Assembly: GCF_019443505.1 (NCBI RefSeq)
Contig: NZ_CP080377.1
Span: 1,426,001-1,490,000, forward strand
Direction of reading: 5' to 3'
Length of the DNA stretch: 64,000 nucleotides
DNA from: Janthinobacterium sp. PAMC25594
Lineage (GTDB): Bacteria; Pseudomonadota; Gammaproteobacteria; Burkholderiales; Burkholderiaceae_D
The notes below the pieces were generated by a model that made no database searches, was not told the origin of the DNA, and saw only the letters and a program-made list of their open reading frames with translations. Shown here piece by piece: positions 36,555 to 45,649 of this stretch. How positions within the stretch are numbered: position 1 is the first letter of the stretch; each line of letters opens with the position of its first letter. Both the position numbers and the translations under genes were made by a program.

Positions 36555-37985
36555 ATGCCTGATGTCGCAAACAACATGGAGCTGAAGAACGCCGAACTGG
36601 CTGCAGCCCTGGCCGTGCAGCGTGCCGCCTGCCTGGCCCACCCCCTACCCACGTTCGCCGAGCGCAAACGCGACCTGCAAACCCTGCAGCGCTTCATCCG
36701 CGACCATACAGACGCGCTATGCGAGGCGATCAGCGCCGATTATGGCAACCGCTCCCGGCACGAAACCTTGCTGGCGGAGATCTTTCCCGCCATCGACGGG
36801 ATCGATCACGTACTGAGCCAGTTGAAAAAATGGATGAAACCGCAGCGCCGCAGCGTGGACTGGCGCAATTTTCCAGGCGCCCGCAACCGCGTGCTGCCTC
36901 AGCCGCTGGGCGTGGTGGGCGTCATCGTTCCGTGGAATTTCCCCGTCAACCTGAGCCTGGTGCCTTTGACTTACATCTTTGCCGCCGGCAACCGCGCCAT
37001 GGTCAAGATGAGCGAAAACTCGCGCCACCTGGCGCGGCTATTGATCGACACCATGCCCGCCTATTTCCCGCCGGAAAAGCTGCAGTTTTTCGACGAGACG
37101 GGTGGTGTGGGCATCGCGTTTTCGCAACTGCCGTTCGACCACCTGCTGTTTACGGGTTCCGGCCAGACGGGCCGCGCCGTCATGGCGGCGGCCGCGCGCA
37201 ATCTGTGCCCCGTGACCCTGGAACTGGGCGGCAAGGCGCCGGCCATCGTCTGCGCAGACTTTCCCCTGCGCACGGCAGCCGAACGCATCCTGTTCGTCAA
37301 ATACCTGAACGCGGGGCAAATCTGCACTTGCGTCGACCATGTCTGGCTGCCCGAAGCCAGCATCGCCGCCTTCGTCGAGCACGCGCGCCAGATCATGCCC
37401 ACGCGCTGCCCGCGGCTGGACACGCCCGACTATACGTCCATCATCGACGAGGCCGCCTTTGAGCGCCTGCTGCAGGCGCTGGACGAAGCACGGGAACGGG
37501 GTGCACAAGTGATTTCCCTGTTGCCAGGTCCGGCCTGGGACCGCGCCACGCGCAAGATCGCGCCGCACATCGTGCTCGACGCCCCCGCGGACAGCCTGCT
37601 GCTGACGCGCGAAATCTTCGGCCCCATCCTGCCGCTGCGCGGCTATACGAAGCTGGAGGCCGTGATCGCCAGCATCAACGCGGGGCCGCGCCCGCTGGCC
37701 ATCTATCCGTTCAGCAACGACAAGCAGACCGTGCAGCTGCTGATCGACACGGTGATGTCGGGCGGCGTGTCCGTCAACGACGCGCTGTACCACGTGGGCC
37801 AGCATGATTTACCGTTCGGCGGCGTGGGCGAGTCCGGCATGGGCCACTACCACGGCGTCGAAGGTTTTCACACTTTCAGCAAGCTGCGTCCCGTGTTTTA
37901 CCAGGCGCGCTACAGCGCGTTGACACTGCTGTGGCCGCCGTATGGCAAGCTGGCCAGCCGTGTATTGAACTTCCTGACCCGCTGA
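36555..37985 (+). CDS. calB: coniferyl aldehyde dehydrogenase
   Basis: A 476-residue NAD(P)-dependent aldehyde dehydrogenase that oxidises coniferyl or other aldehydes to acids. The catalytic Glu223 (LELGGKAPA) and Cys257 (GQICTC) are present. The C-terminal hydrophobic tail (LLWPPYGKLASRVLNFLTR) is characteristic of the coniferyl/fatty-aldehyde subgroup. An AAGGAG ribosome site precedes ATG 36555. The gene faces the converging LysE-type exporter. CalB is the customary annotation, but the true substrate could be another aromatic or aliphatic aldehyde. Confidence 0.87.
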   Translation: MPDVANNMELKNAELAAALAVQRAACLAHPLPTFAERKRDLQTLQRFIRDHTDALCEAISADYGNRSRHETLLAEIFPAIDGIDHVLSQLKKWMKPQRRSVDWRNFPGARNRVLPQPLGVVGVIVPWNFPVNLSLVPLTYIFAAGNRAMVKMSENSRHLARLLIDTMPAYFPPEKLQFFDETGGVGIAFSQLPFDHLLFTGSGQTGRAVMAAAARNLCPVTLELGGKAPAIVCADFPLRTAAERILFVKYLNAGQICTCVDHVWLPEASIAAFVEHARQIMPTRCPRLDTPDYTSIIDEAAFERLLQALDEARERGAQVISLLPGPAWDRATRKIAPHIVLDAPADSLLLTREIFGPILPLRGYTKLEAVIASINAGPRPLAIYPFSNDKQTVQLLIDTVMSGGVSVNDALYHVGQHDLPFGGVGESGMGHYHGVEGFHTFSKLRPVFYQARYSALTLLWPPYGKLASRVLNFLTR

Positions 37986-38591
37986 TTACAGGAACAGCGA
38001 GGCGGCGATGGCCCACATGACGAGGGCGATAATACCGTCGAGCACGCGCCAGGCCATGGGATTGGCAAACACGGGCGCCAGATAGCGGGCGCCAAAGCCC
38101 AGCAGGAAGAACCACAGGGCCGACGCCATGATGGCGCCACCGGCAAAGTAGAAGCGTCCCGCGCCTTCATGCTGGCCGCCGATCGAACCGAGCAAAATCA
38201 CCGTGTCGAGGAAGGCGTGCGGGTTCAGCAGGCTGAACGCCAGCGCCGCGCCGATCACGGCCCAGTAGCCTTCGGGCGACTTGGCCGCCGACACCGTCAT
38301 GGCCGTTGGACGCCAGGCCGACTTGGCCGCGCGCAAGCCGTAGGCGATCAGAAAGGTGGCGCCAGCGGCCTTGGCCCACAGCAGGAAATCAGGATTGTCG
38401 GCAATAAAAGTGCCCATGCCGGCCACGCCGGCCGTGATCAGGATGGCGTCGCACAGCAAACAGACGAGTATGCAGGTGAGCACGTAATGGCGCTTCAGCC
38501 CCTGCTTGAGCAAGAATGCGTTTTGCGTGCCGATGGCCACGATCAGGCTCGCTCCGAGCCCCATGCCTTTCAAGAAAATTGCGCTGTCCAT
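37986..38591 (-). CDS. argO: LysE/ArgO-family amino acid exporter
   Basis: A 201-residue membrane protein with about six hydrophobic segments. GLGASLIVAIGTQNAFLLKQGL at the N-terminus and NPHAFLDTVILLGSI in the middle are LysE/ArgO signatures. It exports arginine or lysine. It is divergent from an ArgP-type regulator with a repeat-containing 226-base gap between them, the classical ArgP-argO arrangement. Confidence 0.9.
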   Translation of the reverse strand: MDSAIFLKGMGLGASLIVAIGTQNAFLLKQGLKRHYVLTCILVCLLCDAILITAGVAGMGTFIADNPDFLLWAKAAGATFLIAYGLRAAKSAWRPTAMTVSAAKSPEGYWAVIGAALAFSLLNPHAFLDTVILLGSIGGQHEGAGRFYFAGGAIMASALWFFLLGFGARYLAPVFANPMAWRVLDGIIALVMWAIAASLFL

Positions 38592-38713
38592 ATCGATTCC
38601 TTTCTATTGCTTCCATCACGCGCACGGCCGCCCACGCTCTGCCGGCAACGGCAAAGTCATCAGAGGTAGGTGGAGGGTGGTGCGGAACCAGGGGGACCGC
38701 GCGGGAGAGTGGA

Positions 38714-38759
38714 GTTGTTACCCTATTTCAACAGTGGTTGTTACCCTATTTCAACAGTG
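38714..38759. repeat. two perfect tandem 23 bp repeats in the argO-argP gap
   Basis: The unit GTTGTTACCCTATTTCAACAGTG without its last bases is palindromic at its ends (GTTG ... CAAC), and occurs twice with no spacer (38714-38736 and 38737-38759). It lies 123 bases upstream of argO and 58 bases upstream of argP. It could be a regulator-binding array or a replication-slippage product. Confidence 0.75.
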
Positions 38760-38817
38760 TAAAGAAAAAGTAAATATAAGTATAATGAATGATTCTAACC
38801 ATATATAAGAGAATCTT

Positions 38818-39723
38818 ATGCGTGTCGTCGATTACCGTGGATTGGCCGCCCTCGACGCCGTGATTGGCCTGGGCAGCTTTGAAAAGGCCGCGCAGGCGCT
38901 GGCGATCAGCCAGCCGGCCGTGTCGCAGCGCATCCGCACCCTGGAAAACCTGGAAGGCACCCTGTTGATCATCCGCAGCCACCCGCCCCTGCCCACGGAA
39001 GCGGGCCAGCGCCTGATCGCCCATTACCGGCAAGTCAAGCTGCTTGAAGCGGCGCTCGACGCCCAGCCCGGTCCCACCACGCAATTGCCGGAGCTGGCCA
39101 TCGCCGTCAACGCCGACAGCGCCGCCACCTGGATTCCGGAAGCGCTGGGGCCGCTGCTCTCGCCGCCATCCTGCCTGCTCGATATCCGCCTCGACGACCA
39201 GGACCATACCTTGAGCCAGCTGCGCGAAGGCCGCGTGTTTGCCTGCGTCACCAGCGCCAACGACCTGGTGGCCGGCACCACGGCCACGCCGCTGGGCGGC
39301 ATGCGCTACCTGTGCGTGGCCTCGCCCGCGTTCGCGCTGCAATGGTTTCCCCATGGTTTTACGGTGGAAGCCGTCAGCCAGGCGCCCGCCATCACGTTTG
39401 GCAGCAAGGATGCGCTGCACGAGCGCTATCTGCAGCACCGCCTCGGCTACACGGGCCGCTATCCGCACCATGTGCTCGGTTCGGCGCGCGACTTCGTGCG
39501 CTTCATCGAAGCGGGCTATGCCTATGGCATGGTGCCCTTGCTGCAGGCGGAAACGGCGCTGGCCGCCGGCCGGCTGGTCGACGTGGTGGCCGGGCAAGCG
39601 CTCGACGTGCCCCTGACCTGGCATGCCTGGGATATCCAGACGCCGCTCACGCGCACCCTGTCGGACGCCGTCATCGCCACGGCGCGCAAATGGCTGCTAC
39701 AAGACAACTTTGTTTCCGAATAA
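38818..39723 (+). CDS. argP: LysR-family regulator ArgP
   Basis: A 301-residue LysR regulator with an N-terminal helix-turn-helix (FEKAAQALAISQPAVSQRIRTLE) and an effector-binding domain. The DYRGLAALDAVIGLGSFEKAA start is typical of ArgP/IciA, which switches on argO in response to arginine or lysine. The divergent exporter supports the call. The sequence upstream is AT-rich with a plausible ribosome site (AGAGAATCTT region) close to ATG 38818. Confidence 0.9.
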   Translation: MRVVDYRGLAALDAVIGLGSFEKAAQALAISQPAVSQRIRTLENLEGTLLIIRSHPPLPTEAGQRLIAHYRQVKLLEAALDAQPGPTTQLPELAIAVNADSAATWIPEALGPLLSPPSCLLDIRLDDQDHTLSQLREGRVFACVTSANDLVAGTTATPLGGMRYLCVASPAFALQWFPHGFTVEAVSQAPAITFGSKDALHERYLQHRLGYTGRYPHHVLGSARDFVRFIEAGYAYGMVPLLQAETALAAGRLVDVVAGQALDVPLTWHAWDIQTPLTRTLSDAVIATARKWLLQDNFVSE

Positions 39724-39808
39724 TTTCTATGCTACTGCAACAACTGATACATACCGCGCGCCGCTTGGCCTACACTGCAAACATCCTTCATGACAACCAG
39801 GGGACGGC

Positions 39809-40828
39809 ATGACGATCGTGCGCACCACTCTGCTGGGCTTGCTGGCGACGCTGCCTGTGGCCGCCGGCCTGATCGCCTGCTTTCCCTTGACGGCCATCAA
39901 TGCCCTGTCGTCCGGCAGTGCCTCGCAAGTGACGCGGGGCCTGGCCTACGGCCCCCTGCCACGGCAAAAACTCGATGTCTACGCCCCCAAAATCCGCACG
40001 GGGCCCGTGCCCGTGGTGGTGTTCTTTTATGGCGGCAACTGGACGGCGGGCGAGCGCGCCGACTATGCCTTCGTTGGCCACGCGCTCGCTGCGCGCGGCT
40101 ACCTGGCCGTGATCGCCGACTACCGGCTGTATCCGGATGTGCACTACCCGGAAATTTTGCAGGATGCGGCCCGCGCCGTGGCCTGGGCCGCGATGGAATC
40201 GAGCCGCCATGGCGGCGACCCCGCCCGCCTGTTCGTCATGGGCCATAGCGCCGGCGCCTACAATGCGGCGATGGTGGCGCTCGACGCCAGCCTGCTGGCG
40301 CGCCACGGCATGCACCCGCACGACTTGCGGGGCTGGATAGGCTTGGCCGGTCCCTACGATTTCTTGCCGATCGAAAATACCACCACCCGGCCCGTCTTCT
40401 TTTACCCGGACACGCCCGCCGCTTCGCAGCCCATCCACCACGTGACGGCCGAGGCCCCGCCCGCCCTGCTGATCGCCCCCTTGCCCGGACAGGACAAGCT
40501 GGTCAATCCACAACGCAATACGGGTGGCCTGGCCAAGGCCTTGCGGGCGCTGCACAGGCCCGTGACGGAAACGTATTTCGACAAGGTCAGCCATACCACC
40601 CTGGTCGCCTCGCTGGCCGGCCCCCTGCGCATGCTGGCCCCCACGCTGGACGCCGTGAGCGCCTTTATCGACGCCAACAGCAAGGTCGATACCATGCTGA
40701 CACGTAACATGGGCGTGGGCACGGACGGGCGGGAAACTCCCGCCATGCCGCCACGTCTTGCGACGGCGCAAAGCGCCACCACGCAGGCTGCCGTCGCGCG
40801 CGCCCACGACAAAACGCCCGCCCCCTGA
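39809..40828 (+). CDS. carboxylesterase-like alpha/beta hydrolase
   Basis: A 339-residue hydrolase with an N-terminal hydrophobic signal or anchor (residues 7-24). The oxyanion motif is FFYGGNW near residue 72 and the nucleophile motif GHSAGA near 147. LPGQDKLVNPQ and DKVSHTTLVASLA carry the later triad residues. It belongs to the BD-FAE/esterase group that cleaves short esters. The region after residue 300 is low-complexity and Ala/Thr-rich. The 3' end forms part of a hairpin shared with the convergent phasin gene. Confidence 0.82.
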   Translation: MTIVRTTLLGLLATLPVAAGLIACFPLTAINALSSGSASQVTRGLAYGPLPRQKLDVYAPKIRTGPVPVVVFFYGGNWTAGERADYAFVGHALAARGYLAVIADYRLYPDVHYPEILQDAARAVAWAAMESSRHGGDPARLFVMGHSAGAYNAAMVALDASLLARHGMHPHDLRGWIGLAGPYDFLPIENTTTRPVFFYPDTPAASQPIHHVTAEAPPALLIAPLPGQDKLVNPQRNTGGLAKALRALHRPVTETYFDKVSHTTLVASLAGPLRMLAPTLDAVSAFIDANSKVDTMLTRNMGVGTDGRETPAMPPRLATAQSATTQAAVARAHDKTPAP

Positions 40829-40838
40829 AGGGCGGGCG
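40811..40838 (-). terminator. intrinsic terminator of the phasin gene
   Basis: A 9-base perfect stem (CGCCCGCCC with its complement) and 6-base loop. On the minus strand it is followed by GTTTTG, fitting a Rho-independent terminator 115 bases after the phasin stop. It overlaps the last codons of the esterase gene. Confidence 0.6.
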
Positions 40839-40850
40839 CTCTGCCCGGAC

Positions 40851-40871
40851 CACGATGCACGATGCACGATG
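40851..40871. repeat. three tandem copies of CACGATG
   Basis: Three perfect 7-base copies lie just beyond the phasin terminator in the convergent gap. This is probably simple slippage; no function is indicated. Confidence 0.7.
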
Positions 40872-40953
40872 CGGCGCCAGCTAAGAGCCTATCCCAAGGC
40901 TCGGCCCTCGCGATGCGAATTCAGCTGGCATTCAGCTACCGGCAGCAGCCCGC

Positions 40954-41592
40954 TTACTCTTTACGGCTGGCGCTGCTGGTTTTGCTTTGTGCGGAGCCCG
41001 CTTGCGATGCGCTGCCGCTGGCCGAGCTTTCGCTGCCGGACGACTGCTGGCTGCCCTGGTGGTTGCCGCTTTGCAGGCTTTGGCCATCACGGCTTTGCGC
41101 TCCGCGCTGCTGGTCGCGGTTGGTGCCGTTTTGATGGTAAGCCTGGAACGGTTCGGCGATGCGCTGCATGGCTTCCTGCTGCTTGCGCACGTTTTTCTCC
41201 GTTTCTTCCGAAGCGGTGCGGGCCACTTCTTCGGCCAGTGCCTTGGCGGTACGGCTCGTTTCATTCACATGTTGCTCGGCCACGTTGGCCAGTTCGACCT
41301 GCGTATCGGCGGCCAGACGCGACAGCTGTTGCTGATACTTGCGCAATTGCTCGGCAGCTGGCTGGCCCGCTGCGGCAGCCACCTGGAACACATCTTCGGC
41401 GCGCTCGACCGTCAGCAGGTTCTGGCTGGTCACGGTGCTTTCTTCCAGCAAGCCTTGCGCCAGTTGCATGTTCAGGTCATTGAAGTGCTGCACCGACTGG
41501 AACAAGGACTTCGACAAACTATTGAAAAAAGCCAGTTGCGCTTCCAGGTGGTTTTTGGCGGCTGGGGTAACACTACGGGAATATGGATACAT
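40954..41592 (-). CDS. phasin-family protein
   Basis: A 212-residue helical protein. Residues 10-120 match the phasin domain (LEAQLAFFNSLSKSLFQSVQHFNDLNMQLAQGLLEES). The last 70 residues are low-complexity and Gln/Ser/Gly-rich. Phasins coat polyhydroxyalkanoate granules. GAGGA lies 6 bases before ATG 41592, deciding against the two earlier in-frame starts. No PHA genes adjoin. Confidence 0.88.
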   Translation of the reverse strand: MYPYSRSVTPAAKNHLEAQLAFFNSLSKSLFQSVQHFNDLNMQLAQGLLEESTVTSQNLLTVERAEDVFQVAAAAGQPAAEQLRKYQQQLSRLAADTQVELANVAEQHVNETSRTAKALAEEVARTASEETEKNVRKQQEAMQRIAEPFQAYHQNGTNRDQQRGAQSRDGQSLQSGNHQGSQQSSGSESSASGSASQAGSAQSKTSSASRKE

Positions 41593-41865
41593 GGAGTTCC
41601 TCATTAAATAGCGGTTGGGTAAACACAAGGCGACACCACCGGTTGTCGAACGCTGAAGCAGACGACCGGGCTACGCCACGAAACGCGAAAAACATATCCG
41701 ATTGGTGGGAAGATGCTTTGCAACGCGAGTCCCAAGGCTACGTGAGCACCGCAGGTGAGGCATGATCTGGATCAAACGTGCGCTAAGCTGCGCAGAAAGT
41801 TTTGGCTGGACAGCTTGCCCTTGGCAAACGTCAGTGACAGGAAGGAAAATCTGTGACAGGCACGC

Positions 41866-42151
41866 TCAACGCGCGGCGCCGCTGCCCGGCACGACAGGCT
41901 TGTAACCATGGCTGCGCAGCGACGCTTCCAGCCAGCGGTTGCCATACCAGCCACGTGCCAGCAGGTAACTGAGCTCCGCGGCGGCCAAACCACAGGCAGG
42001 CATCCATCGCCAGCATGAGCAGCAACAGCCACCAGCGGCGCTTGGCCACGGCCCAGAACGAGCCCAGCAACAGGGCCGGCCAGGAAAAACCCGCTTTCAC
42101 GTAGGCATAGCGGCCCGCATCGTCGGCAAACAGGGTGGCGCTGTGCTTCAT
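41866..42151 (-). pseudogene. DUF2628-family membrane protein, frameshifted
   Basis: The first 50 codons (ADDAGRYAYVKAGFSWPALLLGSFWAVAKRRWW) are a normal DUF2628 start with one or two membrane segments. After DACLWF the expected continuation (AAELSYLLARGWYGNRWLE, ending PGSGAAR with a stop at 41866) lies in another frame. Removing one base of the GGCC at about 41984-41987 restores a 94-residue protein. The raw frame instead runs on to 41831 with unrelated residues. Either a real +1 insertion or a sequencing error in a short G/C run explains it. Confidence 0.8.
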
Positions 42152-42178
42152 GCTGCTCTCTTCTGGTAATGAACGGTG

Positions 42179-42550
42179 TCAGGGTTCGGGATGGTGGCAG
42201 ACGGCTTCGACATTGTGACCGTCCGGCCCCAGCACGAAAGCGCCATAGTAATTCGGGTGATACATGGCGCGGATGCCGGGCGCGCCGTTATCCTTGCCGC
42301 CCGCTGCCAGTGCGGCCTGGTAAAACGCGTCCACCTGGGCGCGGTTGTCCGCCGCGAAGGCGAGATGCATGCCGGCATGCGGCGCGGCGCCCACGCCGAA
42401 CCAGAAATCGGGCTTGCCATCCCTGCCCAGGCCGACCCAGCCCTGCGCTTCCATCACCACCGACACGCCCAAAGGCGCCAGGGCGGCCGAAAAGAAGGCC
42501 TTGCTGGCCTGTGCATCGCTGACATTCAAACCGATGTGATCAAGAATCAT
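42179..42550 (-). CDS. VOC/glyoxalase-family protein
   Basis: A 123-residue vicinal-oxygen-chelate protein. LDHIGLNVSDAQASKAFFSAAL at the start, HLAFAADNRAQVDAFYQAAL in the middle and YYGAFVLGPDGHNVEAVCH at the end carry the conserved metal-site residues (His, His and Glu positions). The reaction is not determinable; dioxygenase, lyase or resistance roles occur in the family. A GAGGAGC ribosome site supports ATG 42550 over the longer frame. Confidence 0.87.
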   Translation of the reverse strand: MILDHIGLNVSDAQASKAFFSAALAPLGVSVVMEAQGWVGLGRDGKPDFWFGVGAAPHAGMHLAFAADNRAQVDAFYQAALAAGGKDNGAPGIRAMYHPNYYGAFVLGPDGHNVEAVCHHPEP

Positions 42551-42691
42551 GATGGTGCTCCTCGCAGGTAAGGGGACAGGAAGCGCAGTATGCGCCAATA
42601 TTGCCTTTTAAGCAAGCAAGGCAGCAGGTCCTGTGCGGTCGGATCTTGCACGCACAGTTACCCCATCACTATTACCTTGCACCTGCCTCGC

Positions 42692-43963
42692 CTAGCGCAG
42701 GTTGCCCGTATGCCCGAGCGAATAGCGGCCTGGCTGCGGCCACACGGTGAGGCCGTGCGGTTCCTGGCCGACTTTCACTTTCGACACGTCGCCACTGTTC
42801 GTATCGATGCGGTAGACCACATCGTCGAAACGGCCGGACAGCCACAGATACTTGCCGTCGGCGCTCACATTGCCCATGTCGGGGCTGCCGCCGCCGGGAA
42901 TCGGCCAGTTCGCCACCACTTTTTCCGTGGCGAAATCGATCACGCTGACGCTGCCCTTGCCATTGCGCTTGCCATGGATGCGGTGCGTGCCGCGGTTGGC
43001 CACGTACAGCTTTTTACCGTCGCGGCTCGGGTACAGGCCGTGTGCGCCCACGCCCGTCTGGATGAAGCCGATTTCCTTCAGGGTGGCGCCATCGACGATG
43101 TGCACGCCGTCGGCGTCCATGTCGGCGATAAAGAATTTCTTGCCGTCCGGCGAGATGCGTATGTCTTGCGGCATGCCTTTCTTGACGCTGCAGATTTCAT
43201 TCGCGGGGCCGCCCACGGGACCGGACTCGGCAAAGCGCTTGGCCGGCATCTGCAATTTCAGGTAGCCGTCGACCTTGCGGCCCACCAGGTCGATCTTGGC
43301 GATGGTGCCGTCGAACTCGCAGGTGAACATGGCGTAGCGGCCGTCATTCGAGAAATCCGCATGGTTAATGCCGCCGCACTGGGGCGTGTCGATCGAATAC
43401 TGCACGGCCATGGTCTTCGGATCGCGGAAATCGAGGCGGTGGCGCGCTTCGGCCACGACGATGGCCGACTTGCCATCCGGTGTGAAATACATATTGTAGG
43501 GATCATCGACGGGCACTTCCTTGCCCGGCTTGCCCGTCAAGGGGTCGACCGGCGTCAGACTGCCCTTGTCCGTGCGTTCGGCATTGTTCGCCACCCACAG
43601 CGTGCGCAAGTCCCACGACGGCACCACGTGCTGCGGGCCGCTGCCGACCTTGAACTTGTCGACCACTTTCAGGCTGTCCTGGTCGATCACATACACGTCG
43701 TTCGAGCGCAGGTTGGGCACGTAGACGCGGCGCAAATGATCCTTGACGACGGGGCTCATATTGCTGCTGGCGATGCTGCCATACACGTTTTTCGGGTCCA
43801 CCAGCGGCGGCATGCCCGGCAGCGGCGAATAGGCGGCAGCCGGCGCGGCAGCGGCAGGAGCCGGCGTGCTGGCGCCGATGACCTGGCTGGCCACGCCCAG
43901 GCCGGCCAGAGCGGCAGCCAGGACGGACAAGGTGACGATGGTGCGTCGTTGAGATTTTTTCAT
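42692..43963 (-). CDS. secreted YVTN/YncE-type beta-propeller protein
   Basis: A 423-residue exported protein. The signal peptide covers residues 6-32. The rest has repeated propeller blades with YVTN-like units (RVYVPNLRSNDVYVID, KLYVANRGTHRIHG, YLWLSGRFDDVVYRID). HAD and His-rich loops (GINHADFSND, VGAHGLYPSRDG) may bind metal or cofactor. The function is unknown; related propellers occur beside periplasmic dehydrogenases. It follows the secreted creatininase-like gene by 57 bases on the same strand, so they form a likely operon. Confidence 0.8.
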   Translation of the reverse strand: MKKSQRRTIVTLSVLAAALAGLGVASQVIGASTPAPAAAAPAAAYSPLPGMPPLVDPKNVYGSIASSNMSPVVKDHLRRVYVPNLRSNDVYVIDQDSLKVVDKFKVGSGPQHVVPSWDLRTLWVANNAERTDKGSLTPVDPLTGKPGKEVPVDDPYNMYFTPDGKSAIVVAEARHRLDFRDPKTMAVQYSIDTPQCGGINHADFSNDGRYAMFTCEFDGTIAKIDLVGRKVDGYLKLQMPAKRFAESGPVGGPANEICSVKKGMPQDIRISPDGKKFFIADMDADGVHIVDGATLKEIGFIQTGVGAHGLYPSRDGKKLYVANRGTHRIHGKRNGKGSVSVIDFATEKVVANWPIPGGGSPDMGNVSADGKYLWLSGRFDDVVYRIDTNSGDVSKVKVGQEPHGLTVWPQPGRYSLGHTGNLR

Positions 43964-44020
43964 GTGTTTTCGCGTCATTTCGTTGCAAAAGCCGGAAGTT
44001 CAGCACTGCCGGCGGAGAAT

Positions 44021-44914
44021 TTACTTGTTACGTTGTAGCAGCTGCCTGATGGCGACCACCGACGTGTCCACCTGCAGCTTGATGCCGATCTGCCCCAGTT
44101 CAGCCGTGGCACGCGTGGCGTCGCCGCGCACGCCGTCCGCCACGCCGGGCTTGGGTCCGTGCGCCATGGCCTCGCTGCGCACCAGCGACGGGTCCGTCGC
44201 CAGCATCAGCGCCGCGTCCGCCAAGCCCGCGTGCAGGCCGATCTCGGCGCTGCCGTAGCCGCGTTTTTGCAGCTCGGCAATATAGGCCGATTGTGTGATG
44301 TCATAGTAATCGAGCAAGGCATACGCACGCGCATCTTTCGCCGTGGAAGCTTTGCCCCAGGCCCGATTGAGCTTGTTCGCCACATTCTGCTCGTTCTTCT
44401 GGTAACCACCGTGATCGCCGAGGAAAATGATGTCGCGGAAACCATGCTGGCGCAGGCTGGCGGCCGCCCCTTCCAGCACGGCCTCGAAGGCGGCTGGCGG
44501 TATCGAGATCGTGCCGGCAAAACGCATGTGGCCGGCCGGCGGAGAAATCGCGCCTTCCGGCACGTAGGAAACGACGGGCGCGACGATGGTGTTGCCCAGC
44601 TTTTGCGCAATCTGGCGCGCCAGCAGCCCGGCGCGCACATTGTGCTTGCCCAGCGCAATATACGGCCCGCTCTGCTCGACGCCGCCGATCGGCACCAGCA
44701 CGGTGGTGGCGCCGTGGTCGATACGGCTGCGCAACTCCGTACTCGTCAGCTCTTCCAGCATGACACTGCTGCCAGCAGGCGTGGCCGCCAGAGCGGACGC
44801 CGCAGGAATCAGGCAGAACAGGGTCAGGGAAAACAGGGAGCCGAAGGGCTTGGACAGAATGGAAGGCGCGCGCGGCGCAAGGGGCACATTCGGCAGGGGG
44901 AACTGCAGAGTCAT
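44021..44914 (-). CDS. exported creatininase-family protein
   Basis: A 297-residue creatininase-fold protein with an N-terminal signal or anchor (LFSLTLFCLIPAASALAA, residues 25-42), unlike cytosolic creatininase. The core shows VPIGGVEQSGPYIALGKHN, FLGDHGGYQ and GLHAGLADAALML. Compared with EQHGPH...TD of classical members, the His after EQ is Ser and the Asp is replaced within GKHN, so the metal site is altered. Other secreted members share the GKHN form, from memory. It precedes the beta-propeller gene. Confidence 0.8.
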   Translation of the reverse strand: MTLQFPLPNVPLAPRAPSILSKPFGSLFSLTLFCLIPAASALAATPAGSSVMLEELTSTELRSRIDHGATTVLVPIGGVEQSGPYIALGKHNVRAGLLARQIAQKLGNTIVAPVVSYVPEGAISPPAGHMRFAGTISIPPAAFEAVLEGAAASLRQHGFRDIIFLGDHGGYQKNEQNVANKLNRAWGKASTAKDARAYALLDYYDITQSAYIAELQKRGYGSAEIGLHAGLADAALMLATDPSLVRSEAMAHGPKPGVADGVRGDATRATAELGQIGIKLQVDTSVVAIRQLLQRNK

Positions 44915-45067
44915 AAGCAAACATCTTTCCAAGGTCAAAGCGTGACGCCGTGCCCGGCCTTGCCAGGCAAGCTGGCTGCCACGCAGGAATTGTATGCCAT
45001 CATGACAGGAAGGGCACGTTAATTTGACGCGGTGCTTTGCAAGGAATTGACGTGGGGAAACTATCTG

Positions 45068-45649
45068 TCAGGCGGTGCTCGCCTTGACCCCGTCCACCAC
45101 GCCATCATGGAGCGTCGCGTGGCGCTTCTCGGCATAGGCCTTGAGCGAGCGCATCGTTTTGGGAAGCCCTTGCCGCACTTGTCTGGCAACGCCTGGTCCG
45201 AACAGAAAGGCAAGCGCTCCAGTGAACCACACGCGGTGAACGACTGCAGATCCGCCGTCTACGGCAGTAACCGTGTGCTCGAAGTGGATGCGGAACAGGG
45301 GAATGTAGCCCTCGACGGTGAACGAGCGGCCTGCGGTGCGCTCGGTAACCAGCATCGCAATACCCATCCCCTTGTTCGGCACTATCCTGCCCTGTGTTCC
45401 CGCGGCGAATGGCCCATTGAGCCGGGCTTGCTTTGTATCCGGATCCCACAGGTGCCATCGGTCGACTTCGCTCCAGATTTGATCGATGACCGTGGGCGGG
45501 ACGGCAATGTGGATGCTTTCTTCGATATGCGCCAATTTGGGGATCTCCCTATCATTGCGATAAAAGTAACTGCGCCTGCTATCCGCATCGCGCAGTGCCT
45601 GGGTATTGGTCAGCGGCATGGCATTCATCATGTGGAATATCCATGACAA
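45068..45649 (-). CDS. SRPBCC-family (polyketide cyclase-like) protein
   Basis: A 193-residue protein whose residues 40-180 fit the START/SRPBCC lipid-binding fold (AHIEESIHIAVPPTVIDQIWSEVDRWHLWDPD, then FTVEGYIPLFRIHFEHTVTAVDGGSAVVHRVWFTG). It probably binds a small hydrophobic ligand. Starts at 45649 or the in-frame ATG codons at 45631/45628 and 45619 are possible. It marks the left border of the AT-richer island. Confidence 0.75.
   Translation of the reverse strand: MSWIFHMMNAMPLTNTQALRDADSRRSYFYRNDREIPKLAHIEESIHIAVPPTVIDQIWSEVDRWHLWDPDTKQARLNGPFAAGTQGRIVPNKGMGIAMLVTERTAGRSFTVEGYIPLFRIHFEHTVTAVDGGSAVVHRVWFTGALAFLFGPGVARQVRQGLPKTMRSLKAYAEKRHATLHDGVVDGVKASTA

Noticed and set aside
40851..40871. 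The CACGATG triplet repeat as a regulatory array
   Set aside because: It lies between convergent genes after a terminator, where an operator is not expected.
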